From positions 4,519 through 68,518 of the forward strand of contig MZZL01000023.1 in NCBI GenBank assembly GCA_002749535.1: DNA of 64,000 nt, in the 5' to 3' direction. The notes beneath the pieces are model-generated. The model was not told the DNA's origin. It searched no databases and was given only the letters and a program-made list of their open reading frames with translations. This stretch comes from Apophysomyces variabilis (lineage: Eukaryota > Mucoromycota > Mucoromycetes > Mucorales > Mucoraceae). A program made the translations under genes and the position numbers. Shown in pieces: positions 37,201 through 50,899 of the stretch (positions within the stretch are counted from its first letter, which is position 1; each line of letters starts with the position of its first letter).

Positions 37201-40200
37201 AAGAGCTTGTTTCCCAGGGTCTGCGCACGATGGAGTTATGTAACGACAACTTAAATCCTGAGTTTTTGGATCATATTATGGCTCCAGTTATGAAGGAACT
37301 TATGGACGCTCTCTGGAGTCATCTAAAACCGCTTCCATACAATCAACAACACAGCCATACAGCAATGAGAATACTGGGAAAACTTGGAGGCCGTAACCGT
37401 CGTATGCTAAAGAGTCCACCTAAACTGACGTATAATCATCGAATGGAAAGCGGCGTATCTGTAGAAATAGTGTTCGACGCTAATACGACACCACACACTC
37501 TTTCGCTTGACAAGTGTCTGGAGGTAGCGGTTAGAACTCTGGAGCGAGCCGATGTCGATACATTTTATAAAAAGCATGCGTACGAATTCCTGAAAGCCAA
37601 CATGGTCTTAATGTTGGAACTGGATGAAGGCCCTGAAGATCTTGCCCAGTCGCTTTATCAACGAGTCAAACGCCAGCTACTTACTTCATTGCAGCCTGAA
37701 AGTTCTCAGAAAGCTGCTTCTTCTGAGGAAGGCGAAACAACAACTGAATCTGGGGACAAGATGGCTGTTGATGAAGAGAACACAGTGGTCGGAAATGTGC
37801 TCAAAGAGCATGGGCTCAAACCTAAACGATTGCCTGGCAATGGGTATACTAAATATCTATCCAAACGAGTTGCCCAAGAAGACGCATTACGAACTGTTCT
37901 CGTGTCTATCATGAAAGCGTCGACAATACCTGAGATGTCAGACGACGCTTGGCCGTTCTTCCAGAATATCTGCCGGCATTTTACATTGCTACATATTGGT
38001 GAAGCGATCGAGGCTAAAGAGGGCGGGAGCAAGCCTCTTTCGGATATGATGGATGAGAGGTTGGCTGTACAAAATTTGAACACGACTATTCTTGTTGAAG
38101 CCATTGTCGAAATTATCTCTTCAGAAGATATACAGTTGAGGAAACGTGCAGAGCAAGCCTTGCAGCTTTGCTTTGAAACAGCGGTCAGCGTTCTGGGTGG
38201 CAAGGAGTTAGTCTGGCATTTGCCAATATTCCGTGTATTTGCATCGCAGTTTTGCTCTTGTTGCTATAAGCAAGAGTGGTACAAGAAGAGAGGCGGTTGC
38301 CTTGGGATTTCTATCATGAGTTCTCAGCTGGATATGGGAACAAAATGGATGCGGGAACATGAACTGGATTTCATTCGATCCTTGCTTTTTGTTTTAAAGG
38401 ATGCCTCACCAGAAATGGCCAACGTCAACACTGCTGAAGCAACTCAGACATTATCGCATGTGCTGAAGGTGTGCAACCGGCCGGAAGATGACGAATCCCA
38501 AGAAGCTCAGCAGAAGTTCCAAAACTTGATCGCTTTACTCCTTAGTGAGTTATCCAATTCCAACAGTGCAGTGCGTGAAACTATCCAATCATCTTTCCAA
38601 CTCTTGGCAGATCTCACTGGCAATGAAGTAACAGAGCTTTTGGCACCTGTCAGAGAAAGGCTGGTCGCGCCAATCTTTGCAAAACCTTTGCGTGCTCTGC
38701 CCTTCGCTATGCAAATTGGCCATATCGATGCGATTACGTACTGTCTTACGCTTCGACCTCCTTTCCTAGAGTTCAATGATGAACTTATACGACTTCTACA
38801 CGAGGCATTGGCTCTGGCTGATGCAGAAGATCAAGCTTTAGTGAGCCGAAGCTCTCAATATAAGAACGCCAATTCTCTCATGAATCTGCGTATTGTTTGC
38901 ATAAAGCTTCTTTCAGCAGCAATGGCTTGTTCGGATTTCTCTAACCAAAGACAGACTCACACACGAGCTCGCATCATCCAAGTGTTCTTTAAATCGCTAT
39001 ATTCTAAATCACCCGAAGTTGTGGAAGCAGCGCACAGGGGTCTCAAACAAGTCTTGGCTCAACAGCACAAGCTGCCGAAGGAATTGCTCCAACAAGGATT
39101 GAGACCGATTTTAACGACATTATCGAATCATAAAACGCTCAGCGTGCCAGGTCTTGAAGGTTTAGCTCGACTGCTGGAACTGTTGACGAACTATTTCAAA
39201 GTTGAGATCGGCAAGAAACTACTGGACCATTTGAAACAATGGGCAGAGCCAAAAGTACTCCAGGAGGCTGCTGGGAAGTCGCTGAGCGAAAATCATGAAG
39301 TCAAGATTATTGTAGCCATTCTCAATATATTCCATCTTCTTCCTGCTGCAGCTCATATATTCTTGGATGAACTCGTTTCGGTCGTCCTTGATATGGAGGA
39401 ACATCTCCGTCGATCCATTTCAAGTCCTTTCAGACCAAATTTAATCAAGTATCTGAACCGGTACCCCGCGGAGACATTAGCCTATTTCTACGAAAAGCTC
39501 GGTAATCAGCGATATAGTCGGCTCTTTATTGCGATTTTGGGCACAGAAAGCGCATCCCAGCTGCGCGACGAAGTTGCTAAAGCACCAGCAGAATTAGTAA
39601 ATAGGACTTTTAAGGTGCCTGACAATCTAAATATGCATTACCAAGGCGTCTTAATAGTTCAAGAGATTGTCAAGTATGACCCCAGCTGGTTAACCGGACA
39701 GCAAGCAGTGCTTGACTGCTTATTAGACCTTTGGCGATCACCAACTCGATTTGAGCGCATGAAAAGGGAAGATCAGCAGGGCATACAAGTTACACGTGAA
39801 TCATTGTATTTGACGAAGATATTTATTACGCATTTGCGTGCAAATCCAGAGGATATCGACATAATCTTTGATTTGGTGTCTCTGTTTGCGCAGGAATCGG
39901 TAATGGACCTCTCTTATTTACGAGCTTTTCTCTTGGAAGATGTTGCTCTTAAATATACACCAGCACGCAAGCGGAAGATATTGGAGAAATTCTTGCAGCA
40001 GTTTTCGGATACCTCGTACTCTCCGTACCTAAAGATGATGACGCTTCGACATGTAGTGAATCCTGCGCTTCTAGTAGCATTTACTCAGAAAGACGGAGGT
40101 TATGCAGAGATCTTGGACAACAAGATGATGGAAAGACTGGATTTCAAAGTGTGGGCTCATCTTATGTCGGAATCGTCTGAAGATAATCTGTACACGGAAG

Positions 40201-43200
40201 ACTCTCTCCGGATAGAATTGCTACAGTTAACTGCGATGATCGTTCAGTATGCACCGCACCTTCTTGCTGATCTTCGTAAGGAAGTAATCAAGTTCGGCTG
40301 GAATTACTTGCGGCGCGAGGACGCTACATGCAAGCAAGCAGCCTATGTACTTATTTCACGATTTATTGCTGCTTACGAAACCCCCAGTAAAATAGCCATA
40401 CAGATATATGCTGCGCTGTTGCGTGCCCATTTATCAGAAGCACGAGTTCTTGTGAAGCAAGGCTTGGATATCCTTGTACCAGTTTTGCCAAAGCGCGTTC
40501 CACTTCAAGGCACGGAGCGTGTACCGACGTGGATCCGCCTGACACGGAAGGTGGTAGTGGAAGATACTCATAGCATTTCCCAGATGGTTAATGTGTATCA
40601 ATTGCTCGTTCGTCACCCGGATTTGTTTTACGACTACCGTGAACACTTTTTACCCCAGATCGTGAATACGCTAACCAAGCTTGGGCTATTACAAAATGCA
40701 ACACCTGAGCACAAATTGCTGACGGTTGAGCTTGCTGAACTTATCCTGAAATGGGAACGTACTCGCATCGCAGCGCAAGCTACAGTCGACGATCCATCGG
40801 GTGCACCATCGTCACCTCCTGGCAAACGTAAGGCTAGCCAGCCATTGGAAGCACCACCGCGTAAAAAGATGCAAGTGGAAGGACCAGGATCCGATGGAAA
40901 AGCTTTCGCAACCGAGTCGTCTACCAGCAACACCGGAAAGGGTTACATGCCAAGTTTAACTCTTCGGGAGAATCTTGTTGGCTACTTAGTACGATTAGCA
41001 TGCAGCGTATTCAACCCCACCGATATGATCCAAAGGCGTCTGGTGCAGCGTGTCCTTGACCTTATCAAAGAGTTTCTAAATCCTTCTATGTGGCATGATG
41101 TCCACGTCAAGTTCTCTCACTTAGAACGAACGCTTACAGCCAAGGAAGTGAGCGATATTGTGGTGACCAGTATTTGCAGTGCGCTGGAAATTTTGAATAT
41201 CGATGTATCGCATAAACCTGCTGAATGGTTTATTGTCAATATGAATCAGCTTCATCGTCTACTGGAGACAAGTATCAGATCAGACAATGTTCGCATTCAG
41301 ACTGCGCTTTCCCCTGTTCTTGTCCATATTTTCCAGGCGATTCATCAGACAACCAATGCTGAAAGCACGGAACAAGAAACGCAGAATCCTGATGTGGCGA
41401 GCTTCGTGTCACTTGTTGACTCTACAATAACTGATGGTATCGCCAGCATGAACAACATATACACCACTTTGAAGCTGTTGCAAGCAGCGAGTAGTAGTCG
41501 GAGTGAGCATCTGGACACTTTTATACCTGGTATTGTAAAGATGCTACAGAAACTTACAAAAGAACACACGGTTCCTTCCCACTCGACATCAACCGCTGGC
41601 CATGATTCCCAGGTGAACCTCCTCATTATCGGTCTTAACCTCTTGAAAAAACGCATATCGTACCTGGGTGACCAGCGTCGGTGGTTCTTGACTTGTCTGA
41701 TCCAACTGATCGAAAAGTCCTCGGATGTTCAATTGCTTCGGACTCTTTTAGAAATGCTCAGTGAGTGGATACTTGGCAAGACCGATACGTTCCCCACAAT
41801 TCCTACGATTAAGGAAAAAGCGGGATTGCTAGTTAAAATGATGACTTTCGAAAACCGCAATGACCCGAAATTGACAGAAGAATTCCTGGATCTGGTAATC
41901 AAGATATACAGCACGCCGTCATTTGCAAGATCAGAGCTGACTGTCAGGCTTGAGCAAGCATTTTTGCTTGGAACCCGAAGCGAAAATCCCCACATTCGTA
42001 CACAATTTATGCGGATTTTTGATCGAAGTATAAGTAGATCTCTTTACTCTCGACTTAATTACATTTTGGGTGTTCAAAACTGGGAATTCCTTTCGAACAC
42101 GTTCTGGATGCCTCAAGCTCTGGATCTTTTATTAGGAGTCGTTCAGGCTGACTCTCGGGTATCGTCCCTTCACACATTGAAGGTTAAGTCTATCAAGATC
42201 ATCGGTAATCAAGCCGAGCCAACGTCCATGGATGTTCCTTCCGAAATTAACGATCTCATTGTCAACCACCAAGCGTTTCTCAAAAGTCTGAAAGGATATG
42301 GTGTGAACAACTGTATTGCTGCTATTCGTCAGTTACAATACCTGGATCCCGATTCAACTTTCAAATTGTGGACAGATTTGTTCCCAATGTGTTGGTCAGC
42401 TCTGAATGCTACTGAGCGGCATGATCTGACTAAAGTGATTATCAACTTTCTTGCGAAAGACTATCACAGCAAGCAAATGGAAAGTAGACCGAATGTGATT
42501 CAGGTGCTGCTTACGGGTATTGCCCGAACAACACCTCCGATCAGGCTTCCGCCACATCTGGTAAAATACCTTGGGAAGATGTACAACGCTTGGCATACAG
42601 CCATCGAGCTTCTGCAACAGTCTGAGAAGATTGGACGAATCAGCGATTCTTCAAAGGATGATCAAAATAACCGCGAACGTACATTGGACGCATTAGCAGA
42701 AATGTATGCTAGTCTATGTGAACAAGATATGTTCTATGGTTTGTGGAGGCGTCGTAGTACATACAGCGAGACAAACGTAGCAGTTTCTTGCGAACAAAGC
42801 GGTATGTGGATGCAAGCGCAAAATATGTACGAAAATGCCCAGATCAAGGCCCGAAGTGGTGTCTTGCCGTTCACTGAATCGGAATATATGCTTTGGGAAG
42901 ATCATTGGATCTCGTGCACGCAAAAGCTACAACAATGGGACATTTTGACAGATTTGGCAAAGCATGACGGGAATACAAACTTGTTGTTAGAGTGCGCATG
43001 GAGGTTGTCAGATTGGACTGCTGAGCGAGAGCTGCTTGAGCAATCTCTGAAGCAGGTTGCCGACAATCCATCACCTAGGCATAAGGTGTTCGAAGGTTTT
43101 CTGGCTCTCATCAAATCGCAGACTAATGACGAGAGATTGGCCGAGTTTAATCGTATATGTGAAGACGGCGTCCAGCTATCACTACGCAAATGGTATTCCC

Positions 43201-46200
43201 TTCCATCTATAGTGTCGCAGAGTCATCTTCCGTTGTTGCAGACCTTTCAACAGTACTTAGAATTACAAGAAGCAAGTCAAATATTCAGCAGCTTAATGAG
43301 CACCACTGCTCAGAACCTAGATCAGAGATCAGCAGAATTGCGCAACATTTTAGGAACATGGCGAGAACGGCTGCCGAATACATGGGACGATATCAATGTT
43401 TGGAGCGATCTTGTAGCTTGGAGGCAGCATATCTTTAGTGCTATCAATCGTACATATTTACCGCTAATTCCGTTACTTCAACCGCAACCAGGCACCGCGA
43501 ATGGAGGTAGTGGAAATTCTTTTGCATATCGTGGATACCATGAAACAGCTTGGATTATCAATCGTTTTGCACACGTTGCTCGAAAGCATCAGCTGTACGA
43601 CGTTTGTATTAACTACCTGACCAAAATTTATACGTTGCCCAACATTGAAATCCAGGAAGCATTTCTGAAATTACGAGAGCAGGCAAAGTGTTACTATCAG
43701 AATCAATCTGAGCTTCCGGCTGGTTTGGACGTGATCAATAATACAAATCTCATGTATTTTACACATCAGCAAAAGGCCGAATTTTTCACTCTTAAGGGCA
43801 TGTTCTTGGCGAAATTGAATCATTTCAACGAAGCCAATGAAGCGTTTGTGAACGCCGTCCAAATCGACCTTTCGCTGCCGCGGGCTTGGGCTGAATGGGG
43901 TAGATACAACGACCGAATGTTTAAGGAGCACCCGAAAGATCTCAGTTGGGCCAATAATGCTGTTAGCTGTTATCTCCAGGCCGCTGGTATCTATAAGAAC
44001 GCAAAAGCAAGAAAATATCTTCTGCGTGTTCTTTGGCTATTAAGCCTCGACGATCAAATGGGCACCATATCGCGTGCCTTCGAAGGATACAAAGGCGAAT
44101 GGCCTGTCTGGTATTGGATAACATTTATCCCGCAGCTACTGTCCGCTTCGCAGCATAAAGAAGCAAGACATGCTCGCGCTATATTGATACGTATTGCTAA
44201 ACAGTATCCTCAGGTATTATTATTCAAATTTAACATCACTTTGTTCACGCTTGGGTTTAAATAGGCACTACATTTTCAACTTCGTACTGCAAAAGAGGAC
44301 ATGCTCAAACGACACGCCCCTGTTCTTGGAAATCAACATGCAGACTCTCAACAAGGGCAAAGCTCTACTTCTGCCGGGCCTTCAGCTGCAAACGGTGCGC
44401 CGGCTAATGAATCAATCGCTTCCCAAGTTAAAGAAGAACCAGCAACTCCATCGGCCAGCGATGCCAAAACAATTGCTGCTTTTCAAACGGCTGCTGCTCA
44501 AGTCCCTGAAACCTCTAGTTCTTCCGGTTCTGGGGAAATTAAGCAAACAAATGATGAAATGGGAGCCAAACAAGAAAATATGGATGTTGATGCAATGGAA
44601 GATGGATCGTCAAAAGCAGACAACACGGAACAGAATACAGCTGCAAAGCAGGAAGAGGATAAGAACGCGGCTGGCAATGATGATGCCAAGGTAAAACAAG
44701 AAGAACAAACCAATTCTACAGAAACATCATCATCTGGGGAAAAGCGGCAGAAGCTGGAAACAGATCAAGCAGGATCCCTTGCAGGCAAGCAGTCCACTAC
44801 GGCAGATCAAAACCGTCCAGCTCAACAGCCATTTACGGGTGCTACTACAGCGACAAACAAAGGGCCATTTTCAGCTAACGCAGCAGGTTTGAATACTTCT
44901 GCTTCACACCCATTGGACGAGATTATGGCCATGCTGAAAACAGGGTATCCTTTGCTTGCTTTATCCATGGAAACAATGGTGGATCAAATTCAACTCAAGT
45001 TTAAACCGCAAGCAGACGAAGATATGTACAGACTTGTTGTTGCCTTGTACAATGAAGGCGCACAGGTAAGTTTATTGGATTTATCAAAAATCCATACTTA
45101 TTCATATTGCTAGCAACTATTGACCCGATTGACAAATCCTGGTGATGCTCTTCAATTGACCCATGCCACAGCAAGCAACATTGCTCGATTTGCTGATAGT
45201 CTGTATCCAGGACATACCAAAACTGCATTTGTCAACGACTTTGCGAAAGCCAAATTGAATTTAGAAGAATATGTTGCCAAACTGAGATTATGGCGCGATA
45301 AGTTTGAAGCAATGCTAGACGCTCGTCCACGAAAACAGAAGTTAGAGGCAACCTCCCATTATTTGGCAGAGATACAACACTCACGGTTTGATGATGTGGA
45401 AATTCCTGGTCAATACCTTTTGGTAAGCATTCTTTGGTAATAATTTGAACTATATTTGTAACGTGTTATTTAGCTCAAGGATAATGCCAACGACTTTTTG
45501 CGCATTGATCGTTTCTTACCAGAGGTAGAGGTTATACGCAGCTACGGCAACTGTTACCGACGGTTGACCATTCGTGGCCACGATGGTACTTTGCATCCAT
45601 TTGTGATCCAAAATCCATCCGCACGTCAATTCCGCAGGGAGGAAAGGTTGATGCAACTTTTCAGGATACTTAACCGTGTCCTCGAACGGCGTAAAGAGAG
45701 CAGAATGCGAAATCTTTCTTTCCATCTTCCTGCAATAGTCCCTCTGGCTCCCAATGTTCGTATGGTGGAGGATGACCCGTCGTACTGTACTCTTTATGAT
45801 ATCTACGAGGACCATTGTGATGATATGCACATGCACAAGGACGATCCGTTGGTCTACTTTGTGGAGAAGTTCAAGTCAAATGTCAACGCTAAGAAAGATG
45901 TAAGAGTGTTTTCGATGAAATCTTGTGATGACACATTTGTTTGCCAGATTTTGAACCAGAAAACGGAGTTGTTAAATCTGAGGATGGAAATCAATGATGA
46001 GATAGCCAGCAATATGATTCCATCCAACATTCTTAGCAAGGTAAAGTAGCTGGAAATGGGAGAAGTTTCGCAACGTCCTAATCACGCTTGTAGTACATGC
46101 TTCGGGCTATGGGCTCATACGCAGATTATTGGATGATTCGGAAGCAGTTCACAGCGCAATATGCCACTGCCACATTCATGACATATATATTCAGTGTAGG

Positions 46201-46826
46201 CCACCGAACACCGCATCGCATTGCTATTTCACGTAGCACGGGCGACGTATGGATGACAGAATTCTTGCCAGGTAGTTAAAGAAAATAGAAGCAATGGATC
46301 AGATAATTCTTATAAGATTGATTACGGCAGGCTGGAACCAAACAAACCCATTGTTCGGAAATGGTGAAGCTGTTCCATTCCGCTTCACTCCTAATGTCCA
46401 GGAATTTATGACACCTGTCGGTATTGAAGGGTTATTTACCAGCTGTTTGATGGCCACTGCCCGTAGTCTCACTGAACCTGAACTGGAATTGGATCAATAT
46501 TTGAGCTTATTCGTACGAGATGAACTTGTCCATTGGCATATCAGTAACCATCGTTCTGTGAGCGATACACAATTCCGCGAACGTGTAAACACCAATGTGC
46601 ATCAAATCAAGACAAAAGCTCAATTCCTGTCCTGTAAGGCAGAGCGCGAAAAGGTAATGGGGAACGTGTAAAGAAAAAAGATCAAAGAAAATTGATGTAT
46701 TTACGATATTATTAGACCATTAATGCCAACAAGCCTACTAACCAAAATGTGATTGACCTGATTTCACAAGCAAGTAACCCTCAGAAAATGACACAGATGG
46801 ATTGTACTTGGATGCCTTGGCTTTAA
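34251..46826 (+). CDS. TRA1: Tra1/TRRAP, SAGA and NuA4 activator-binding pseudokinase
   Basis: Giant scaffold of the SAGA and NuA4 histone acetyltransferase complexes that contacts transcription activators in the nucleus. Exon 1 ([16 protein letters not shown]) starts at 34251. Several small exons follow to about 36200, then one very long exon (about 36287-44214), then five or so more. HEAT and FAT repeats dominate. The FAT-to-kinase linker holds a Ser/Glu/Lys-rich insert (44340-44900). The PIKK-like domain (about 45500-46660) shows [14 protein letters not shown] but lacks the catalytic and DFG residues ([19 protein letters not shown]). The FATC ends in [11 protein letters not shown] expect 3,600-3,800 residues, close to yeast Tra1. 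Junctions checked at 34303, 34499, 36212 and 44214 keep frame. Confidence 0.93.
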
Positions 46827-47114
46827 AGAGAGTATACCCAAAGGCAGTACATGGTTGTTTAAATGCAAAAATAAAAAAAAATTCAATAACCAAAAAAGGC
46901 AGTGATACGCTTGCATGATGGCTACATCGGTTGGCTCGGAGTGGCGAGATGAAAAGTTGTGATGCAATTCAACATAGCCCCTGGATTGTCTTGCGCGTCT
47001 CATACTCCTGATATGTTTTACTGTCAAAACTTTTGATGGCCGCTATATTTCAATCGTTGCTCTTGATATCGACACACTCTCTCTTCTCTTTCTCTCTTTC
47101 TTTCCTCGACAAGC

Positions 47115-47271
47115 ATGACTCATTCGGAAGTGAACCAACCAGTTGATGCCTTGACGCGAAAATGCTGCTACTGTGGCTCTTTTGCTCATAAAACGCGGTA
47201 TGAATTAATGCCATGAATTTCAATCAAAAACTTAGCGCGAATTTAGGGATTGCCCATACCCGGACAGATAG
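47115..47271 (+). CDS. Possible CCHC zinc-knuckle microprotein
   Basis: Two exons (47115-47197, 47247-47271) would give 35 residues ending in CPYPDR. The product contains an exact Cx2Cx4Hx4C knuckle (CCYCGSFAHKTRDC), formed only after removal of a 49-nt GT-AG intron. A CT-rich leader typical of fungal promoters precedes the ATG. It could be the 5' part of a longer gene whose later exons I did not find, or a fragment of a mobile-element Gag. No known gene assigned. Confidence 0.35.
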
Positions 47272-47651
47272 CTAACAGGCCCAAAAAACGTGAAGCAAAA
47301 CCTCATACCTCTCGACCCATATTGAACACATCATTATACTTGCACTACATCCTTGTCTGACCACAATTCTGTCCAAATGTATTTACACCTCTCCGCTTGT
47401 TACACGCTTTGCATCGATTGAACCTACTTTGGAACTAAGCTTGCAAAAATCTATTCGTGTAGTATCACACTTTATATACAATGTCTGGGAAGCCATACTA
47501 CTTTGTTTTGCCTTTGCCATGTGTATACACAAACTATTCTTAGCATATGGATCTAAAGGAAGAGATACTTGGACAATAGAAGCACAAAAAACTGGTAAAC
47601 GAATATCACTCGTAATAACACCACAATTCATCCTAGCAAGATATGATTTAT
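47272..47651. other. Region between microprotein and NDC80
   Basis: A + strand open frame at 47429-47722 (97 codons, TTG start, one hydrophobic stretch ILLCFAFAMCIHKLFLAY) overlaps the NDC80 3' end. No family recognised. It may be a later exon of the upstream knuckle gene, but I could not join them. Confidence 0.25.
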
Positions 47652-50169
47652 TCAGGAATTACCCTCTTTCTGTTCCTTGGCGAACACTTTTAGCTCCATT
47701 GTTTTCTCCTCTATATGAGTGATTACTGCTATTTGTTTCCGTGATAAATTCAATATCGCATCAACAAGCTGTTTTTGCTCTTCAGCAGCAGTGCGTGCAA
47801 TTTCATGTATCCTATTAGATAAACTGTTAAAACCATCTCCAGATATACTCCCATTCTTAAACATACCTCATACGTAAATTACTCTCTTTTCTATCACATT
47901 CAACTAGCCGAGAGTTCAAATTATCCCGTACTTCCCTTAACTTTTTTTCCAGATCATGATTAACGGAGTTTAACGTAACATTTTCTTGACGAGTAGACTA
48001 ATGAAACGTGCACGATAAATACTTCCTCCTTTTCTTTGTGCGTGAAGTCTACCTCCAGTAATTCATCAAAATCAGTCTTCCGCTCTAATAACTGCTGCTC
48101 CAGTTCTTCAACTTCTAGCCTTTGTTGCTTCACATCAGCGCTTAGATTCTCCGCATTATCATGGGCTGCAGATGCTTTATCAGAAAATTGAGCAACGGTC
48201 CGCTTATGAGTATCGTATAACTCTTTCAGATATGGCTAGAAGAAAAAGACAACATAATTGTAAGAAATGACCTTTCCAATCGTTTGCTTACCAAAACGTC
48301 TCCTTTTATGTCAAGTGACAACATACTGGCCACCGTTTTTCCGGCTGGATTAAACACGAGGGAAAAGTCTTTCTTATTGGCAAACGCAGCCGTGGAAGGT
48401 ACTATGCCAATCCCCATGCCCATTCGATTAAATTCTGCAACACTAGCGTCTATCTAAAGGAACGTTATCTTGTTAACCTTTAGCATCAAAAAATTGGTCA
48501 TGAACTCACTGCAGATCGTTTCTTTTCCAAGTTCATCTCATACTCCCATGTTTCCACTTGCATTTGGTTCAGCCTTGTTCGATAATTCTCGAGCTCTTTC
48601 TCTAATTGTAACCGCGACTCGTCAAGCTGCACTAGCTCCTCTTCAGATATAGCTTGCGCATCCATTTTCATCTTATATTTATCTCTCTCATTTTCATAGA
48701 AACGGTTCACTTCCTCTATTAATGTCAAAAACGTTGATAACCTATTCGCCTCGATCATCCTCACTGTAACCCACCTGCTTGTTGTATTTCCTCTTTAGTA
48801 GCATTTATCATTCCTTTGTACTGTAAGATCTTCTTTCTTTTTTCCGCAATGTATTCTGTGTATTTTATCTTGTCTTTTTCTTGCTGCTTCCGGCGCCCTT
48901 TTAATGCGATAAGTGGTGACTAAGAATAGATTAATGCTGATAATCATAAAATTGGAAGACATACAACACGATCCTCATACGCTGCAACCTGCCGTTGTAG
49001 TTGTTTCTTTTTCTCTTCCAATTCTTTGATCTTGGCAACGTGTTCTTCATTAAATTTATCTGCAATATTTGGTTATTTAGCGGATAAAACAGATTTGATT
49101 TTCTCTTCCTATACCAAAGGTATTCTGTAACTCCATTTCCATAGGTGTAAAGTCATCTTGTCCACACATGAACGATTTGTACGTTGCTCGTGCAAATTCA
49201 GAAAATAACGTGTCCATACTCCTCTTTTCTTCTTTTTCAGCTTGTTCCAAGATTGCATCTACGTTCTATCGTATTTCATATGTCAGAATTATCCGTACAT
49301 AATGACGGTTTTTTTTGCAGCTGATTTACCTGACACGATATGACCAACCAATGTAGTAACGCCAAAAATGTTGGGAAGGAATGAGGAGCTGCTATTGAAT
49401 ACAAAGAACGAGGGCTAATCGAGTCTGCTAACGGATAACTGAAGTTGAAAGCTTTAGCATACGAGGATATCCTCAGTTAGTGAATACCTCAATTGCTTCA
49501 ACACATCAAAAATTTCTTCCTCGAACTTCCTATTCGAATATCTGTAGGTCGGAACTATTCTTAAATGCAAAGTTTTGAAAATATTCTGAAAGTCTTTTGA
49601 AGAAATGCCACGCAGACTTCGGGTATTTTGTGGTCCATGGCCGATTTTGATTAAATAATCGATGATATCTCTTGTGGCACGTCGCTGAAACTCTACGTCT
49701 CGGATGTTGCGTGGATCGCTATAAAGTTTGGTGCTTGGAGGTTGTTTCCCGCTATTAAAAGCGCTCGCAGTCGAGCTTACTACAGATATTCGCGGATTCA
49801 GAGTACTGATTCGTCTATACAATGCGAGAGATTCTCATGGTTACTATGCCAGTATGCTAAACAGTTATTTTTCTACTTTGTTGAGACGGAAGCAACGCCT
49901 GCGCGCTCCTGATGTTGTTGTTGAGCTGTCGACACTGCCGTAGCTGTGTTTATGGGTTTTGAACCAGAGGTACCCCTTTGAGGTCCTACAGAATGACGAA
50001 GAGTTTCGCTGATATGTGCGATGGCCATCGATTGACGTTGCGCTTTCCTAGGGGTGTTTGGCATGGGAATGGAACGCTTCATCGCTCCCGATTGTGCGGA
50101 TCCGAGTGTATAACGTCGGTTAGAAGCATTGGGTGCACGTAATGGACGGGACGAAATGGATTCCTGCAT
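47652..50169 (-). CDS. NDC80: Kinetochore microtubule-binding protein NDC80/HEC1
   Basis: Subunit of the four-protein NDC80 complex that couples kinetochores to spindle microtubules. Exons 1-3 are 50169-49877, 49814-49488 and 49438-49330; more follow to the stop at 47652. The basic Ser/Thr-rich N-terminal tail (about 100 residues, including SGAMKRSIPMPNTPRKAQR) is the Aurora-regulated, microtubule-binding part. The calponin-homology domain follows (SDPRNIRDVEFQRRATRDII, then SYPLADSISPRSLYSIAAPH, then HWLVISCQ). The rest is long coiled coil (KIKELEEKKKQLQRQVAAYE and later exons), needed for pairing with Nuf2. Each internal junction I tested keeps frame. Exon borders after about 48950 are less certain. 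Confidence 0.88.
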
Positions 50170-50899
50170 GGCGGTGTACGGACAGTGTTTTTTTTGGTTG
50201 CAACAATTGCTCCAAATGCGACCAATTCATCGGAGTACCAAATGAGAAGACAATTGTATCAAAGAAATCACTACAGTTTTGCGTACAAAGCATCTGACAC
50301 CTATCTACATCGATCTCGTGTCCCAAAGAATCAAAACCAATGGTGACAGCAATCATATCGGATAAAAGATGGGATAAAGGTCATAGTGTATGAAATATAC
50401 CTGAGTGCTTACAGGTAGTTTTCTTTTGAACAGTAGAGCCAAAAAAGAGCGAAAATGAATATAAGCTTACACCTGCTGAAAGTACAATAACATTTTGTAT
50501 AGTGCAATCACAAGCGTCTTTCTCATTGTTAGATTATTTTGCTCTCGCCACGGAGATTACCAAACCATGAACTGAGACAGGCGCACATGAGAGATATGTC
50601 AGAACAAGGGATTTTCATCGTTTCGGGACCATTCAATACTTGCAAGTCAAAAGAAAAAGCGTATCTTCAAATAAAAGTGCACAGAGACAAATGGACAAAA
50701 TACCAAAAACATCGATCGCATGAACTGATGAATTATGAAGCAAGTGCTTGTCATCCACTTGCTTCGAGTGATATGCATTGTTCAAATAATGACACACTTT
50801 ACTATTTCACAAAGAAATCCATCATCATCCAACATAAGAGGTTCCCTGTTCATCAGCGCAAATAATTACAAGACGACACAGATGATCGTGCAGTCATCC
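50170..50899. other. Region between NDC80 and the UBTD gene
   Basis: Contains the NDC80 promoter and 5' flank and the UBTD 3' flank. Open frames at 50120-50356 (-) and 50539-50865 (+) match nothing known. Confidence 0.5.
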
